Assembly: GCA_900103495.1 (NCBI GenBank)
Contig: FMWZ01000006.1
Location: 171,434 to 235,433, forward strand
DNA: 64,000 nt
Direction: 5' to 3'
From: Lachnospiraceae bacterium G11
GTDB lineage: Bacteria; Bacillota; Clostridia; Lachnospirales; Lachnospiraceae
The notes below the pieces were generated by a model. That model was not told the origin of the DNA and did no database searches. It worked only from the letters and a program-made list of their open reading frames with translations. Numbering within the stretch: position 1 is the stretch's first letter; each line of letters opens with the position of its first letter. Positions 34,568 to 43,438 of this stretch are shown one piece after another. The translations under genes and the position numbers were made by a program.

Positions 34568-35443
34568 ATGGAAAGAAAGAAAATCACAAAACCCTTCATG
34601 ATGGTATTTGCCATATACGTTCTGTATTACATTTTGCATGTGACGGAGGTTTTCGTGATCCGCACGGATCAGACCTGGGTGGGAGAGGCCATCATTCATA
34701 AGCTCCTTGGAATAGTCATCATGGCCTTGATTGCCATAATGCTCGGATACTCAAGGGAAGAAATCGGATTCCTTAAGGGTAAGAACATCTTAAATGTATT
34801 TAAGGGCCTGACCTTCGGATTTGGCGTTTTCGTCATCGCCTATGCCACAGAAGTAATTATGGCAAAATCAACGGGTTCCTACGAATCCATGAAGCTTTAC
34901 GTAAGCGCCTACGCCATTGATAAAAACGTGGGGAACAGAACAGAACTTATCTTTTTTATAATCTGTATCATCGGAAACATCGTGAATGTGCTGATGGAAG
35001 AGGGAAACTTCAGGGGATTGTTCCTTAGGATTCTCGGAGAAAAATACGTTTTTACCAAAGCAGCTATTATATCATCGGTACTTTTTGGATTCTGGCACAT
35101 TGTAAGCCCCATCAGAAACTATGTTGACGGGGAGCAGAGCCTTGCGGGAACCATTTTTAATGCGGCATTTCTACTTGTCGCAAGCGCACTGGTTGGTTTA
35201 AAATTTACTATGTTGACAAGGATGACCGGCAGCGTCTACATGAGCATGGGCGATCACTTTTTCAACAATACAATAGTGAATCTTTTACATGTGGTAACAA
35301 AGACCGGTGCCGACGAGATGATGACAGTCAGAGTTTCGATTGCGCAGAGTTTATCCTTCGTCATTGTGCTGGTTTGCTACCTCATATGGCGGAGAAAAAA
35401 TGCGCTTAATAATGAGAGAGAGGCAGGATTTATCGAATCCTGA
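34568..35443 (+). CDS. CPBP-family intramembrane protease
   Basis: 291 residues with about eight helices. It carries the CPBP/CAAX-protease motifs EEGNFRG (EExxxR), FGFWHI and a late His (MGDHFFNN). Members cleave membrane-associated peptides, and many relate to bacteriocin immunity or maturation. The start is ATG 34568, after AGAGGT. An open frame reading in from the palindromic element upstream is not used, because no ribosome binding site supports it. It overlaps the LytTR gene by 44 bp, so their expression is coupled. Confidence 0.87.
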   Translation: MERKKITKPFMMVFAIYVLYYILHVTEVFVIRTDQTWVGEAIIHKLLGIVIMALIAIMLGYSREEIGFLKGKNILNVFKGLTFGFGVFVIAYATEVIMAKSTGSYESMKLYVSAYAIDKNVGNRTELIFFIICIIGNIVNVLMEEGNFRGLFLRILGEKYVFTKAAIISSVLFGFWHIVSPIRNYVDGEQSLAGTIFNAAFLLVASALVGLKFTMLTRMTGSVYMSMGDHFFNNTIVNLLHVVTKTGADEMMTVRVSIAQSLSFVIVLVCYLIWRRKNALNNEREAGFIES

Positions 35444-35846
35444 GGTTACAATTGAGTACCGGGAGTTGACGGAGAATGTGAAGCGGGTGTCGGATTTCGT
35501 CCGCTCGGTGGATCAGAGCATTACCTGCAGAAAAAACGACGAAGAGTTCTCCATTCCCGTTAATGATATTTTTTACGTGGAAAGTGTAGATAAGAAAGCT
35601 TTTGTGTACTGCGAGTCGGAGGTCTATCAGTCCGGCTTAAGGCTTATCGAACTGGAGGAGGTGCTTTCCCACGCAGGCTTCGTAAGAGTCAGCAAATCAG
35701 CGATTCTAAACGTGGAAAAGCTTCGCGGAGTCAAAAACCTTGCTAACTCCAAACTTGAAGCATTGCTTGTAAACGACGAGAGAATCTGCGTAAGCAGGAA
35801 GTATCTTAAGGACATCAGGGAAGTGCTTTTAAGGAGGAACGGATGA
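35400..35846 (+). CDS. LytTR-family DNA-binding regulator
   Basis: 148 residues. The LytTR domain covers about 45-148 (IPVNDIFYVESVDKKAFVYC, FVRVSKSAILNVEKL, ICVSRKYLKDIR). There is no receiver domain. Stand-alone LytTR proteins followed by a small membrane protein form LytTR regulatory systems (HdrRM/BrsRM type), in which the membrane partner restrains the regulator. The start at ATG 35400 is preceded by GGAG inside the protease gene; ATG 35412 is an alternative. The stop overlaps the DUF3021 start. Confidence 0.88.
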   Translation: MRLIMRERQDLSNPEVTIEYRELTENVKRVSDFVRSVDQSITCRKNDEEFSIPVNDIFYVESVDKKAFVYCESEVYQSGLRLIELEEVLSHAGFVRVSKSAILNVEKLRGVKNLANSKLEALLVNDERICVSRKYLKDIREVLLRRNG

Positions 35847-36229
35847 TGAAAAAAGCGATTCTTAACATATTTGCCATGACAGGGATTACTCTGGTGGTGC
35901 TGTCTTTGGTGGCCCTTTGCTATGATGCAAGCTTTTTGTGCCTTGAGACGGTGTTTCAGGCTTTGGGAGTAAATGTTTTAATATACGCGGGCGTTTCGCT
36001 TATTGATCTTTTGGAACTTCGCCTGTATCTTGTAGAGACAGGATTGAAACTTGTTTATTCTATAGTCCTTGTGCTGGTTTTTGGAAAGATTTTTGGCTGG
36101 TATGCCAACCTTTCCGTTCCGGTTCTTGGCGGCATGGCACTGGTGATTCTTCTGCTTTGCGGGTATCTGGACATGCTTAGCCTTAAGAGCGAGCTAAAGG
36201 AAATCAACGACCTTATTGGGGAGAAATGA
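35843..36229 (+). CDS. DUF3021-type membrane protein, LytTR partner
   Basis: 128 residues, four transmembrane helices (about 7-25, 38-54, 69-85 and 92-110) and a short charged tail. DUF3021 proteins are the usual partner of small LytTR regulators. AAGGAGG is at 35831-35837, with ATG 35843 or 35846. Its TGA stop (36227-36229) lies on the first bases of a perfect 33-bp inverted repeat, so the mRNA end should be a very stable hairpin. Confidence 0.82.
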   Translation: MMKKAILNIFAMTGITLVVLSLVALCYDASFLCLETVFQALGVNVLIYAGVSLIDLLELRLYLVETGLKLVYSIVLVLVFGKIFGWYANLSVPVLGGMALVILLLCGYLDMLSLKSELKEINDLIGEK

Positions 36230-36300
36230 TGTGCAGTTTGGGGACAGGCCCCGATTGCACATGAAACGTGCAATCGGGGCCTGTCCCCAAACTGCACATC
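36228..36300. repeat. GGGGACAGG palindromic element, copy C: perfect 33-bp inverted repeat
   Basis: The arm 36228-36260 is exactly complementary to 36268-36300, with a seven-base loop (ATGAAAC). The arm begins within the DUF3021 stop codon. Each arm also contains the internal GGGG/CCCC symmetry seen in copies A and B. There is no T-run after it, so it is not a standard terminator. Confidence 0.9.
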
Positions 36301-36325
36301 CGCCCACAAACTATCACATTTGGTG

Positions 36326-36331
36326 TATAAT
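36326..36331 (+). promoter_or_regulatory. Possible -10 element before the 36361 gene
   Basis: TATAAT at 36326-36331, with no good -35 at 17 bases upstream. Transcription would start near 36338, before GGGAGG at 36350-36355. Confidence 0.4.
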
Positions 36332-36360
36332 GGAGGAAGCAAATTCATTGGGAGGTCGTT

Positions 36361-37107
36361 ATGATAGAGACATTGAACTCGCCGGCATTGTTTGTGATAT
36401 GCGGCGGGATAATTGGCTTTGTGGCCATTGTTTGCCTGATATTTTTAATCAGGGCCTATAAGGCGGGAATTGCTGCGGGCATGGATAAGGCCATGCTTAA
36501 GAGGACCATCACTTCAAGCGTTACCTTTACGATTCTGCCAAGTGTAGGCATTTTACTCGGTGTAATTGCACTGTCGGGAAGCCTTGGAACTCCATGGCCA
36601 TGGCTTAGACTGTCCGTTATCGGTGCACTTCATTATGAAACTCAGGTTGCACAGGCCGCGGCTGAGCAGGTGGGAGTGGGTTCCCTTAGTGCGGCCAATA
36701 TGACCCCGGTGGGCTTTGCAACAATAGCCCTTCTTATGAGTATCTGTATTCCCTGGGGCATGATTCTTTCATTCTTTTTCAACAAATCATATCTTAAGAA
36801 ACTCCAAGGCAAGAACAAAGAGGAAGAGAATAAAGAGAAGAAACCGAACTTCGGCGATTCAGCCATGATAGCCATGTTTATGGGCCTTGTCAGCGCATAC
36901 ATCGGAAGTTACATAGGTGGCTTCATTTCCGGAGAGGGCGCTTTTACCTTCAAGGGTGATCTGACTCCTTTGATTGTTTCTGTGGTTTCTGCCATAGTTA
37001 TGGCGATTTTTACATATTTTGCAGAGAAAAAACACATGGTCTGGCTTGAAAGCTTCTCCATTGCAGGCAGTATGCTTGTGGGGATGCTGGCCGCCATATT
37101 TATATAG
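36361..37107 (+). CDS. DUF5058-type membrane protein, putative transporter component
   Basis: 248 residues with six hydrophobic segments and a charged Lys/Glu-rich loop (about 140-160, KKLQGKNKEEENKEKK). I recall this pattern as DUF5058, found next to peptidase genes, but am only moderately sure. The partner membrane protein begins 12 bp later and an M20 peptidase follows, suggesting uptake of a peptide or acyl-amino acid. GGGAGG is at 36350-36355. Confidence 0.75.
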   Translation: MIETLNSPALFVICGGIIGFVAIVCLIFLIRAYKAGIAAGMDKAMLKRTITSSVTFTILPSVGILLGVIALSGSLGTPWPWLRLSVIGALHYETQVAQAAAEQVGVGSLSAANMTPVGFATIALLMSICIPWGMILSFFFNKSYLKKLQGKNKEEENKEKKPNFGDSAMIAMFMGLVSAYIGSYIGGFISGEGAFTFKGDLTPLIVSVVSAIVMAIFTYFAEKKHMVWLESFSIAGSMLVGMLAAIFI

Positions 37108-37119
37108 GAGGTGAGTGTC

Positions 37120-37797
37120 ATGAACAATGAATATCTTGAAAAATATAACAAAGGCACTCACATAATCGGCCGAATTGTCAGTGCTGTGGCACTTTTTATG
37201 CTGGTTGGAGCACCCTTCCTTATCGGCAAAATCATCGGCGGCATGCCGAATCTTTCCGCAGTTGCCAAGGGATTTATCTCAGTTGGCCTCATCTGGACCA
37301 TCTCAAGCGTGGTGGAATTTCTGGTTTACACCCCAATGTTAGGCGCGGGTGGAGGATATTTGGCTTTTATCACAGGTAACCTTATAAACATGAAGATTCC
37401 CTGCGCCATGAACGCCAAGGAAATGGCAGGCACCAAATCAGGCACCACGGAAAACGAGATCATCTCAACTCTTTCCATTGCGGCATCGAGCCTTACAACC
37501 ATTGTGGTTCTGGCTTTGGGAGTGCTTCTTCTGACTCCTCTGCAGCCGGTGCTTCAAAGTGAGACTCTGCAGCCGGCCTTTGCCAACGTGGTTCCTGCAC
37601 TGTTTGGCGCAATGGCATATCAGTATTTCAGGAAAAATTTAAAGCTCGCCGTTGTACCTCTGGTTATCATGAGTATCCTCTTTATACTGGTTCCGACCCT
37701 TATCAGTCAGACCAGCATCATGATACTTCCAAGCGGCGCAATTACCATAGTTCTGGCTTATTTAATCTTTAAAAAGAAAGGTTCCATAGAGGGGTAA
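37120..37797 (+). CDS. Membrane protein, putative partner of the DUF5058-type protein
   Basis: 225 residues and about six helices. It shows a GGGYLAFITGNLINMKIPCA segment and NAKEMAGTKSGTTENEIIST between helices 2 and 4, resembling a substrate-gate region. Named family not recognised. ATG 37120 is chosen because AGGAGGTGA is at 37106-37114; an in-frame GTG at 37111 lies within it. It is followed after 4 bp by the M20 peptidase, so the three genes are tightly linked. Confidence 0.75.
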   Translation: MNNEYLEKYNKGTHIIGRIVSAVALFMLVGAPFLIGKIIGGMPNLSAVAKGFISVGLIWTISSVVEFLVYTPMLGAGGGYLAFITGNLINMKIPCAMNAKEMAGTKSGTTENEIISTLSIAASSLTTIVVLALGVLLLTPLQPVLQSETLQPAFANVVPALFGAMAYQYFRKNLKLAVVPLVIMSILFILVPTLISQTSIMILPSGAITIVLAYLIFKKKGSIEG

Positions 37798-37801
37798 CCA
37801 A

Positions 37802-39247
37802 ATGAAAATATTAATAGGCATCCTGATTTGCCTTGGGGCCATAATCGGGGTGATTCTGGTTCTTTTACTGGTGGCACTTATCAAAACCCTGCTGACTCCG
37901 GGCAAGAAATCCGAGTATGCGGCACCAAAGGCAGATGAGAGAGCACTGGATTATGCCCATAAACTCTCTGAGATGGTTAAGTATGACACCACATCCCACG
38001 ACGGAGTTCATGATGTGGAGAAATTTGAAGGTTTTCACAAAGTTCTGGAGAACCTCTTCCCACTTGTGCACAGTAACCTTGAAAAGACAGATATTGACGG
38101 CAATCTCTTATTCCACTGGAAGGGAGTAAGCAGTGAAAAACCGCTGGTTCTCATGAGCCATCAGGACGTTGTCCCTGCAGAGGGTGAGTGGATTCACGAA
38201 GCTTTTTCCGGAGATATAGCTGACGGAAAGGTCTGGGGAAGAGGAGCAAGCGATACCAAGTGCTCTGTATTCGGATTCTTTCAGGCTGTGGAGGAGCTTC
38301 TTAAGGAAGGTTACACTCCACCCATGGACGTTTACCTTTCATCCTCGTGCACCGAAGAGTGGGCGGGAGACGGCTGTCCCAAGCTTGTTGAGGAAATGAA
38401 GAGACGAGGCGTGAAGCCTTACCTTGTTTGCGATGAAGGCGGCGGAATCATTACGGAGCCCGTAGGTGGAATTCCGGGAAACTTCGCCATGGTGGGTGTT
38501 TTTGAAAAGGGAAAGGCAGACATAAAGCTTACAGCCAAATCAAACGGCGGACATGCTTCCGCTCCCAAAGCAAATTCCCCTATCGCAAGACTTGCTGCTT
38601 TTGTAAACGAGTTTGAGACAAAGAAGCCCTTTAAGAGAAAACTTCCAAAGGAAGTACAGGCAATGTTTGAGAAGCTGGCACCTTATGCAAGCTTCCCCTT
38701 AAAGTTTGTCTTTACAAATATATGGCTTTTTAAGCCCATTCTTTTAAAGGTCCTGCCTTCAATTTCTGCTCAGGCAGGGGCAATGATTCAGACAACCATG
38801 GCTTTTACCATGCAAAAAGGCTCCGATGCATATAACGTACTTCCTCAGGAAGCCACCCTTGGAGCCAACATGAGATTTATACCCCACCAGGGTATGGACG
38901 AAAGTCTGAATATTGTACATAATATAGCTAAGAAGCATGACTTAAAACTTGATATAATATATGCAAGCGACTACTCCGAATCCGCCGACATCAACGGTGA
39001 AGGATTCAAACTCCTTGAGCGGATTATAGGAGAAACCTTTAAGGGCCTGCCGGTGAGCCCTTACATTATGACCGGTGCTACAGATGCCAAGTGTTATCAG
39101 GAAATCTGTGACTGTGTTTTACGATTTGCACCGGTTATATACGGACCCGAGCAAATGGCGGGAATGCACGGGCTAAATGAGAATATAGAATACAATTGTT
39201 TGACGGGGTGTGTAGATTTTTATAAGAACTTAATAAGGGCCATGTAA
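37802..39247 (+). CDS. Membrane-anchored M20-family metallopeptidase
   Basis: 481 residues. An N-terminal helix (about 4-27) is a signal anchor, followed by an M20 catalytic domain. Metal and catalytic motifs are LMSHQDVVP, GRGASDTKCS and SSCTEEWAGDG, and a lid domain contains SNGGHAS. The arrangement resembles carboxypeptidase S/PM20D1, which hydrolyse peptides or N-acyl amino acids. It is probably extracytoplasmic, feeding the two membrane proteins encoded just upstream, which is inference. Confidence 0.9.
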   Translation: MKILIGILICLGAIIGVILVLLLVALIKTLLTPGKKSEYAAPKADERALDYAHKLSEMVKYDTTSHDGVHDVEKFEGFHKVLENLFPLVHSNLEKTDIDGNLLFHWKGVSSEKPLVLMSHQDVVPAEGEWIHEAFSGDIADGKVWGRGASDTKCSVFGFFQAVEELLKEGYTPPMDVYLSSSCTEEWAGDGCPKLVEEMKRRGVKPYLVCDEGGGIITEPVGGIPGNFAMVGVFEKGKADIKLTAKSNGGHASAPKANSPIARLAAFVNEFETKKPFKRKLPKEVQAMFEKLAPYASFPLKFVFTNIWLFKPILLKVLPSISAQAGAMIQTTMAFTMQKGSDAYNVLPQEATLGANMRFIPHQGMDESLNIVHNIAKKHDLKLDIIYASDYSESADINGEGFKLLERIIGETFKGLPVSPYIMTGATDAKCYQEICDCVLRFAPVIYGPEQMAGMHGLNENIEYNCLTGCVDFYKNLIRAM

Positions 39248-39269
39248 TTTCACATACGGAGGAACAGGC

Positions 39270-41006
39270 ATGGGCGAAGAATTAAAAGCAACGGCTATAG
39301 GCGGCGTAATTCCCACAGGATTGCCGGGAGGCTTCTTTATCTATGAGGCGGACGGAGATGAGCAGATTTTGTTTGCGGATATGAACATTATCGCTATGTT
39401 CGGCTGCTCTTCCTTCAAGGAGTTATATGACTATGTAGGCGGCTCCTTTAAAGGAATGATTCATCCTGATGACCTGAGTAAGGTTCAGAACCTGATTCAG
39501 GCCCAGACCAAGGCTGTTGACAAGAGGCATGACTACGTCAGGTACAGAATAATTCCCAAGGGTGGTGAAGAAAGGTACGTGGAAGACTTTGGTCATCTCC
39601 TTCACTGGGATGACGGCAAGAGCTTCTACTACGTATTCATTGCAGATGTTGATGAGAACGAGTACTACAACACCAGCAGGAATTCCTACGCAGAAGCGGA
39701 GGTCCTTGCCACCAGCCATGCCACAGACTCACTGACGGGCCTTTTCAACATGCCCTTCTTCTATCAGCAGGTGCAAAAACTTCTTGCCTCTCCAAAGGGA
39801 AGAAGGCTTGATATAAGCATAATTCACTTTGACATACCCAATTTCAAGACCTTCAACGAACGTTACGGATTCAAAGTCGGAGATGAAATCCTTTGTGATA
39901 TGGCTAATGCGATATCAGATGTTTTTCCTGAGGCCATTGTTTCAAGATTTTCCGATGACCACTTTGTTGCATGCGCCACATGTGAAAGGTCCATGGTTAT
40001 TAACAGGGTGGAGGAAATCTACAAGAGAATCCTCAACGCCAAGGAGACCAATAAGAGAGTTCGTGTAAAAGCGGGCATCTACTACATAGACGACAGAGTT
40101 ATAGAGGTGGGTCTTGCCTGCGACCATGCCCGTCTTGCATGTAACAGCATCAAGCACAGACACGACAGATGCTACAGCGTATATGATGATATGCTTCGTG
40201 ACGGCTTAAGAAAACAGCAGTATGTTTTGGATCACATTGACGAAGCTATTGAGAAGGAATATATCAAAGTATATTATCAGCCTGTTGTCAGGGTAAAAAC
40301 CGGAGAAATCTGCGGATACGAAGCTTTGGCACGCTGGATTGATCCCATTATAGGGATTCTTTCCCCTGCGGACTTCATTGAGACTTTGGAACAGGCACAC
40401 TTAATCCACCTTGTTGACAGGTACGTTATCGAGAGAGTCTGTAAGGATTTCAAGGCCCTTAAGGATGCAGGAGAACCTGTTGTTCCGGTTTCGCTCAATA
40501 TTTCAAGACTTGATTTCGAACTTTGCGATATCTTCGGATTCCTTGAGGATAAGAGAGAAGAGTATGAAATTCCAAGGACTATGCTTGATATTGAGATTAC
40601 GGAAAGTGCCTTAAATGACAACGTTGGCTATATCCGACTTGAGTGTGACCAGATGAGAAATCTGGGCTACAAGATATGGCTTGACGATTTCGGCAGCGGT
40701 TATTCATCACTTAACACCCTTGCCGACTACAGCTTTGATGTACTTAAGCTTGATCTTGTATTTCTTAGAAATTACGATAAGAATCCCAAGACCAGAAAGC
40801 TTATGGAGTATATAATAAATGGCGCAAGAGGAATGGGTCTTGCTCCGTTAGCAGAGGGAGTTGAGACCGAGGAACATTATGAATTCCTCAAGAAAGCAGG
40901 ATGCGTGCGCGCCCAGGGCTACTTCTTCGGAAAGCCCATGCCTTTGGACGAGACAAGAAATTATACCAGGGGCAAGGGTATGGTTTGGGAGGCATCCAAT
41001 AATTAA
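39270..41006 (+). CDS. PAS/degenerate-GGDEF/EAL protein, probable c-di-GMP phosphodiesterase
   Basis: 578 residues. A PAS-like domain (about 15-130) is followed by a GGDEF domain (about 150-308) whose signature reads SDDHF (228-232), so it should not make c-di-GMP. The EAL domain (about 318-565) keeps its catalytic set: EAL 351-353, Asn410, Glu442, Asp472-Asp473, Lys493, Glu529 and Gln549. It should hydrolyse c-di-GMP under control of the PAS and GGDEF modules. No transmembrane segments. It is 22 bp after the M20 gene. Confidence 0.92.
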   Translation: MGEELKATAIGGVIPTGLPGGFFIYEADGDEQILFADMNIIAMFGCSSFKELYDYVGGSFKGMIHPDDLSKVQNLIQAQTKAVDKRHDYVRYRIIPKGGEERYVEDFGHLLHWDDGKSFYYVFIADVDENEYYNTSRNSYAEAEVLATSHATDSLTGLFNMPFFYQQVQKLLASPKGRRLDISIIHFDIPNFKTFNERYGFKVGDEILCDMANAISDVFPEAIVSRFSDDHFVACATCERSMVINRVEEIYKRILNAKETNKRVRVKAGIYYIDDRVIEVGLACDHARLACNSIKHRHDRCYSVYDDMLRDGLRKQQYVLDHIDEAIEKEYIKVYYQPVVRVKTGEICGYEALARWIDPIIGILSPADFIETLEQAHLIHLVDRYVIERVCKDFKALKDAGEPVVPVSLNISRLDFELCDIFGFLEDKREEYEIPRTMLDIEITESALNDNVGYIRLECDQMRNLGYKIWLDDFGSGYSSLNTLADYSFDVLKLDLVFLRNYDKNPKTRKLMEYIINGARGMGLAPLAEGVETEEHYEFLKKAGCVRAQGYFFGKPMPLDETRNYTRGKGMVWEASNN

Positions 41007-41032
41007 TATATAGAAACAGAGGTAAAAGAGGA

Positions 41033-41800
41033 ATGACAATTGAAGAACTGAGGGCTGAGTATCCTTACCTTTACGAGACCCACATGCACACGGCGGAATC
41101 CAGCAGATGCGCCAGGAGCAAAGCTGCAGACATGGTAAGGGCCTACAAGGAGGCTGGATATTCAGGCGTCATGGTTTCGGACCACAACTGGGGAGGTAAT
41201 ACTACTGTGGACCCGAACCTTCCATGGGAAGAGTGGATTGACACTTTTTTTAAGCCGTACTTCATCGCAAAAGAAGAGGGCGACAAGATAGGCCTTCCTG
41301 TATTTTTAAGCATTGAGGCAACTTTGCACGGAGGCCACGACTTCCTGCTTTACGGCTTTACAATCGATTGGATGAAGAAGCACCCTGAGATTAAAACTGC
41401 AGATGTTCCTGAACTTTGCGACCTTATCCATTCGGTAGGCGGTATGGTTATTCAGGCTCACCCCTACAGGGAAGCCCATTACATCAAAGAAATCTGTACG
41501 TATGAGAAATACGTTGACGGTATCGAGATGTTCAATTCCGGTCACCTTTCTGATGACCCTGCAGACGATAGGAGCTGCTGGAACGAGAAGGCAGTCAAGC
41601 TTGCCAACGACAATAACCTTCCCGGAACTGCAGGAAGTGACCAGCATTCCACCGACCTTGACGGCGGCGGAGTAGCCTTCAGAATCCCCTTAAAGGATCT
41701 GAAGGACTACATAAAAAGAATCAAAAATGATGAGGACAGAATCCTCACCGACGGCAGATTCTGGTATGACAAAAAAGGCAATAAAATAGAATTAAGCTAA
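41033..41800 (+). CDS. PHP-domain phosphoesterase
   Basis: 255 residues. Metal-site motifs are ETHMHTAES (about 14-22), MVSDHNWGG (about 47-55), QAHPYR (about 142-147) and SDQHSTD near 200. PHP proteins hydrolyse phosphoesters such as histidinol phosphate or nucleotides; the substrate is unknown. Its stop is 4 bp before the response-regulator gene, so it may be co-transcribed with it. Confidence 0.88.
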   Translation: MTIEELRAEYPYLYETHMHTAESSRCARSKAADMVRAYKEAGYSGVMVSDHNWGGNTTVDPNLPWEEWIDTFFKPYFIAKEEGDKIGLPVFLSIEATLHGGHDFLLYGFTIDWMKKHPEIKTADVPELCDLIHSVGGMVIQAHPYREAHYIKEICTYEKYVDGIEMFNSGHLSDDPADDRSCWNEKAVKLANDNNLPGTAGSDQHSTDLDGGGVAFRIPLKDLKDYIKRIKNDEDRILTDGRFWYDKKGNKIELS

Positions 41801-41804
41801 GCAA

Positions 41805-43328
41805 ATGCAAATCCTGATTGTTGAAGATGAAATAAGAATAAGGGAAGGAATCCGAAAGCTTTTAAGCAAAATAGATTCCGATTACATAGTGGCTGGCGAG
41901 GCCGAAGACGGAATCGCCGGCCTTAAAATGTGCGAAGAATTAAAACCGGATCTGGTTATCACAGATGTACAGATGCCTGAAATGGACGGCCTTGAGATGC
42001 TTCAGGCAATTTACGATAAGGGCATTATGACAAGAGCCATTGTTCTAAGCGCATACTCGGAATTTGAATACGCCAGAACAGCCATGAAACTTGGGGTGAC
42101 GGAGTATCTTTTAAAGCCCATAAGTTTAAATGACCTTTCAAGGGCTTTGGAGACCATAAAGCAAAAAATCGCCGAGGATAAGAAAAAGAAGCCCGAACAG
42201 ATTGGAACCCTTGAGCAGACCTTCAGAGAAATCCTAAGCGGAAGGATGGAAGTAGGAAAGGATATAGCCGACTATCTTTCAAACGGCTATGGCATTAAAA
42301 GAAGCCAGAACTTTGTACTTTTGTATGCCTATCTCGGAGCCCAGTACGAAACCGAGTGGGAGAGCGGTATCAGAAAAATCACAAGTTCTCTGTCCACCTA
42401 CAAGGGTATCAGATTCTGCATAGTCGAGGAGGAATATAAGAAGTCCTTAGCAGTTGTGGTTTACGATTATGAGAGCGGAGCGGATCTTGAAAGATGGATT
42501 CAGTTCCAGCTTTTGGAGCACCTTTCGGACTATTCGGTAATGGGCTTTGTGGAGGCAAAGGGAATAGACGATTTAAAGGCAGCTGCCGACAGACTTTTCC
42601 CCTACATGGACTGGAACATTTCATTCCAGGATAACATTCTTATATCATATCCCAAAATAACCAACGTTCAGACGGGTCTTTGTGTCTACCCTCAGGAGAT
42701 TGAGAGTCAGATGAAAGCGGCAATATGTGCCTCCGATCACCTTAAGGAGAAACAGCTGGTTTCTAAATTTATGGATACCTTTGGAGACGGAAAGGTTTAT
42801 TTCCCCAAGGAAATCAAGGAATGCTATGTCCGCTTTATTTGGGCAATTTTAGAGATGGCCAAGAATATCGGGCTTTCAAGGGCAGAGGAAATAAAGCAGC
42901 AAAAACTCCTAGAGCAGATAATGAATGCCAAAACCCGTTCGGAACTTAAAGACATCTGTTCCATGATTCTGGATATTTTTGAAGAAGGGGAAAGGGAGCA
43001 GGACTCCTCCAACCTTACCATCAAACGGGCCAAGAGGCTTATTCATGAGTTTTATAATACGGGAATAACCCTTGATGAAATCGCCGGGAAACTTAATATT
43101 ACTCCCGAGTACCTTGGAACGCAGTTTCACAGAGAAACCGGCGTGACCTTCAGCACATACATGAAAAATTATCGAATCACCAAATCGAAGGAGCTGCTGG
43201 TTGGTACTTCCATGAAGCTATATGAGATTGCTGAGCGTGTGGGATACACAGATCCAAAGTATTTCAGCAAGGTCTTTAAGGACGTTACGGGACAGCTTCC
43301 GGCTGATTTCAGGAAAACCTCCAAATGA
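41805..43328 (+). CDS. YesN-type response regulator with AraC output domain
   Basis: 507 residues. The receiver domain has Glu7-Asp8, phospho-acceptor Asp54 (LVITDVQMPEMDGL) and the KPI lysine (EYLLKPIS). A long middle region follows, and the C-terminal AraC helix-turn-helix pair is at about 405-505 (YNTGITLDEIAGKLNITPEY, IAERVGYTDPKYFSKVFKDV). It presumably pairs with the YesM-type kinase at 45206, though three coding or regulatory blocks separate them. It likely activates the sugar transport and glycosidase genes downstream. Confidence 0.92.
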   Translation: MQILIVEDEIRIREGIRKLLSKIDSDYIVAGEAEDGIAGLKMCEELKPDLVITDVQMPEMDGLEMLQAIYDKGIMTRAIVLSAYSEFEYARTAMKLGVTEYLLKPISLNDLSRALETIKQKIAEDKKKKPEQIGTLEQTFREILSGRMEVGKDIADYLSNGYGIKRSQNFVLLYAYLGAQYETEWESGIRKITSSLSTYKGIRFCIVEEEYKKSLAVVVYDYESGADLERWIQFQLLEHLSDYSVMGFVEAKGIDDLKAAADRLFPYMDWNISFQDNILISYPKITNVQTGLCVYPQEIESQMKAAICASDHLKEKQLVSKFMDTFGDGKVYFPKEIKECYVRFIWAILEMAKNIGLSRAEEIKQQKLLEQIMNAKTRSELKDICSMILDIFEEGEREQDSSNLTIKRAKRLIHEFYNTGITLDEIAGKLNITPEYLGTQFHRETGVTFSTYMKNYRITKSKELLVGTSMKLYEIAERVGYTDPKYFSKVFKDVTGQLPADFRKTSK

Positions 43329-43438
43329 TAATTAGATTTCTCCTCTTTTTTTAGATTTGTCTCATTTCGAATACAGGAAGTCAAATGTAGTATGTAGGAA
43401 GAGTACTTTTGCTATAGACTATTTTTAAGGGGGCAAAC

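Noticed and set aside
36228..36300. Copy C as a Rho-independent terminator
   Set aside because: The stem is far longer than usual and no T-run follows on either strand; it fits the dispersed palindrome family better.
36216..36461. 81-codon open frame across palindromic copy C
   Set aside because: It is encoded by the repeat and by the wrong frame of the DUF5058-type gene.
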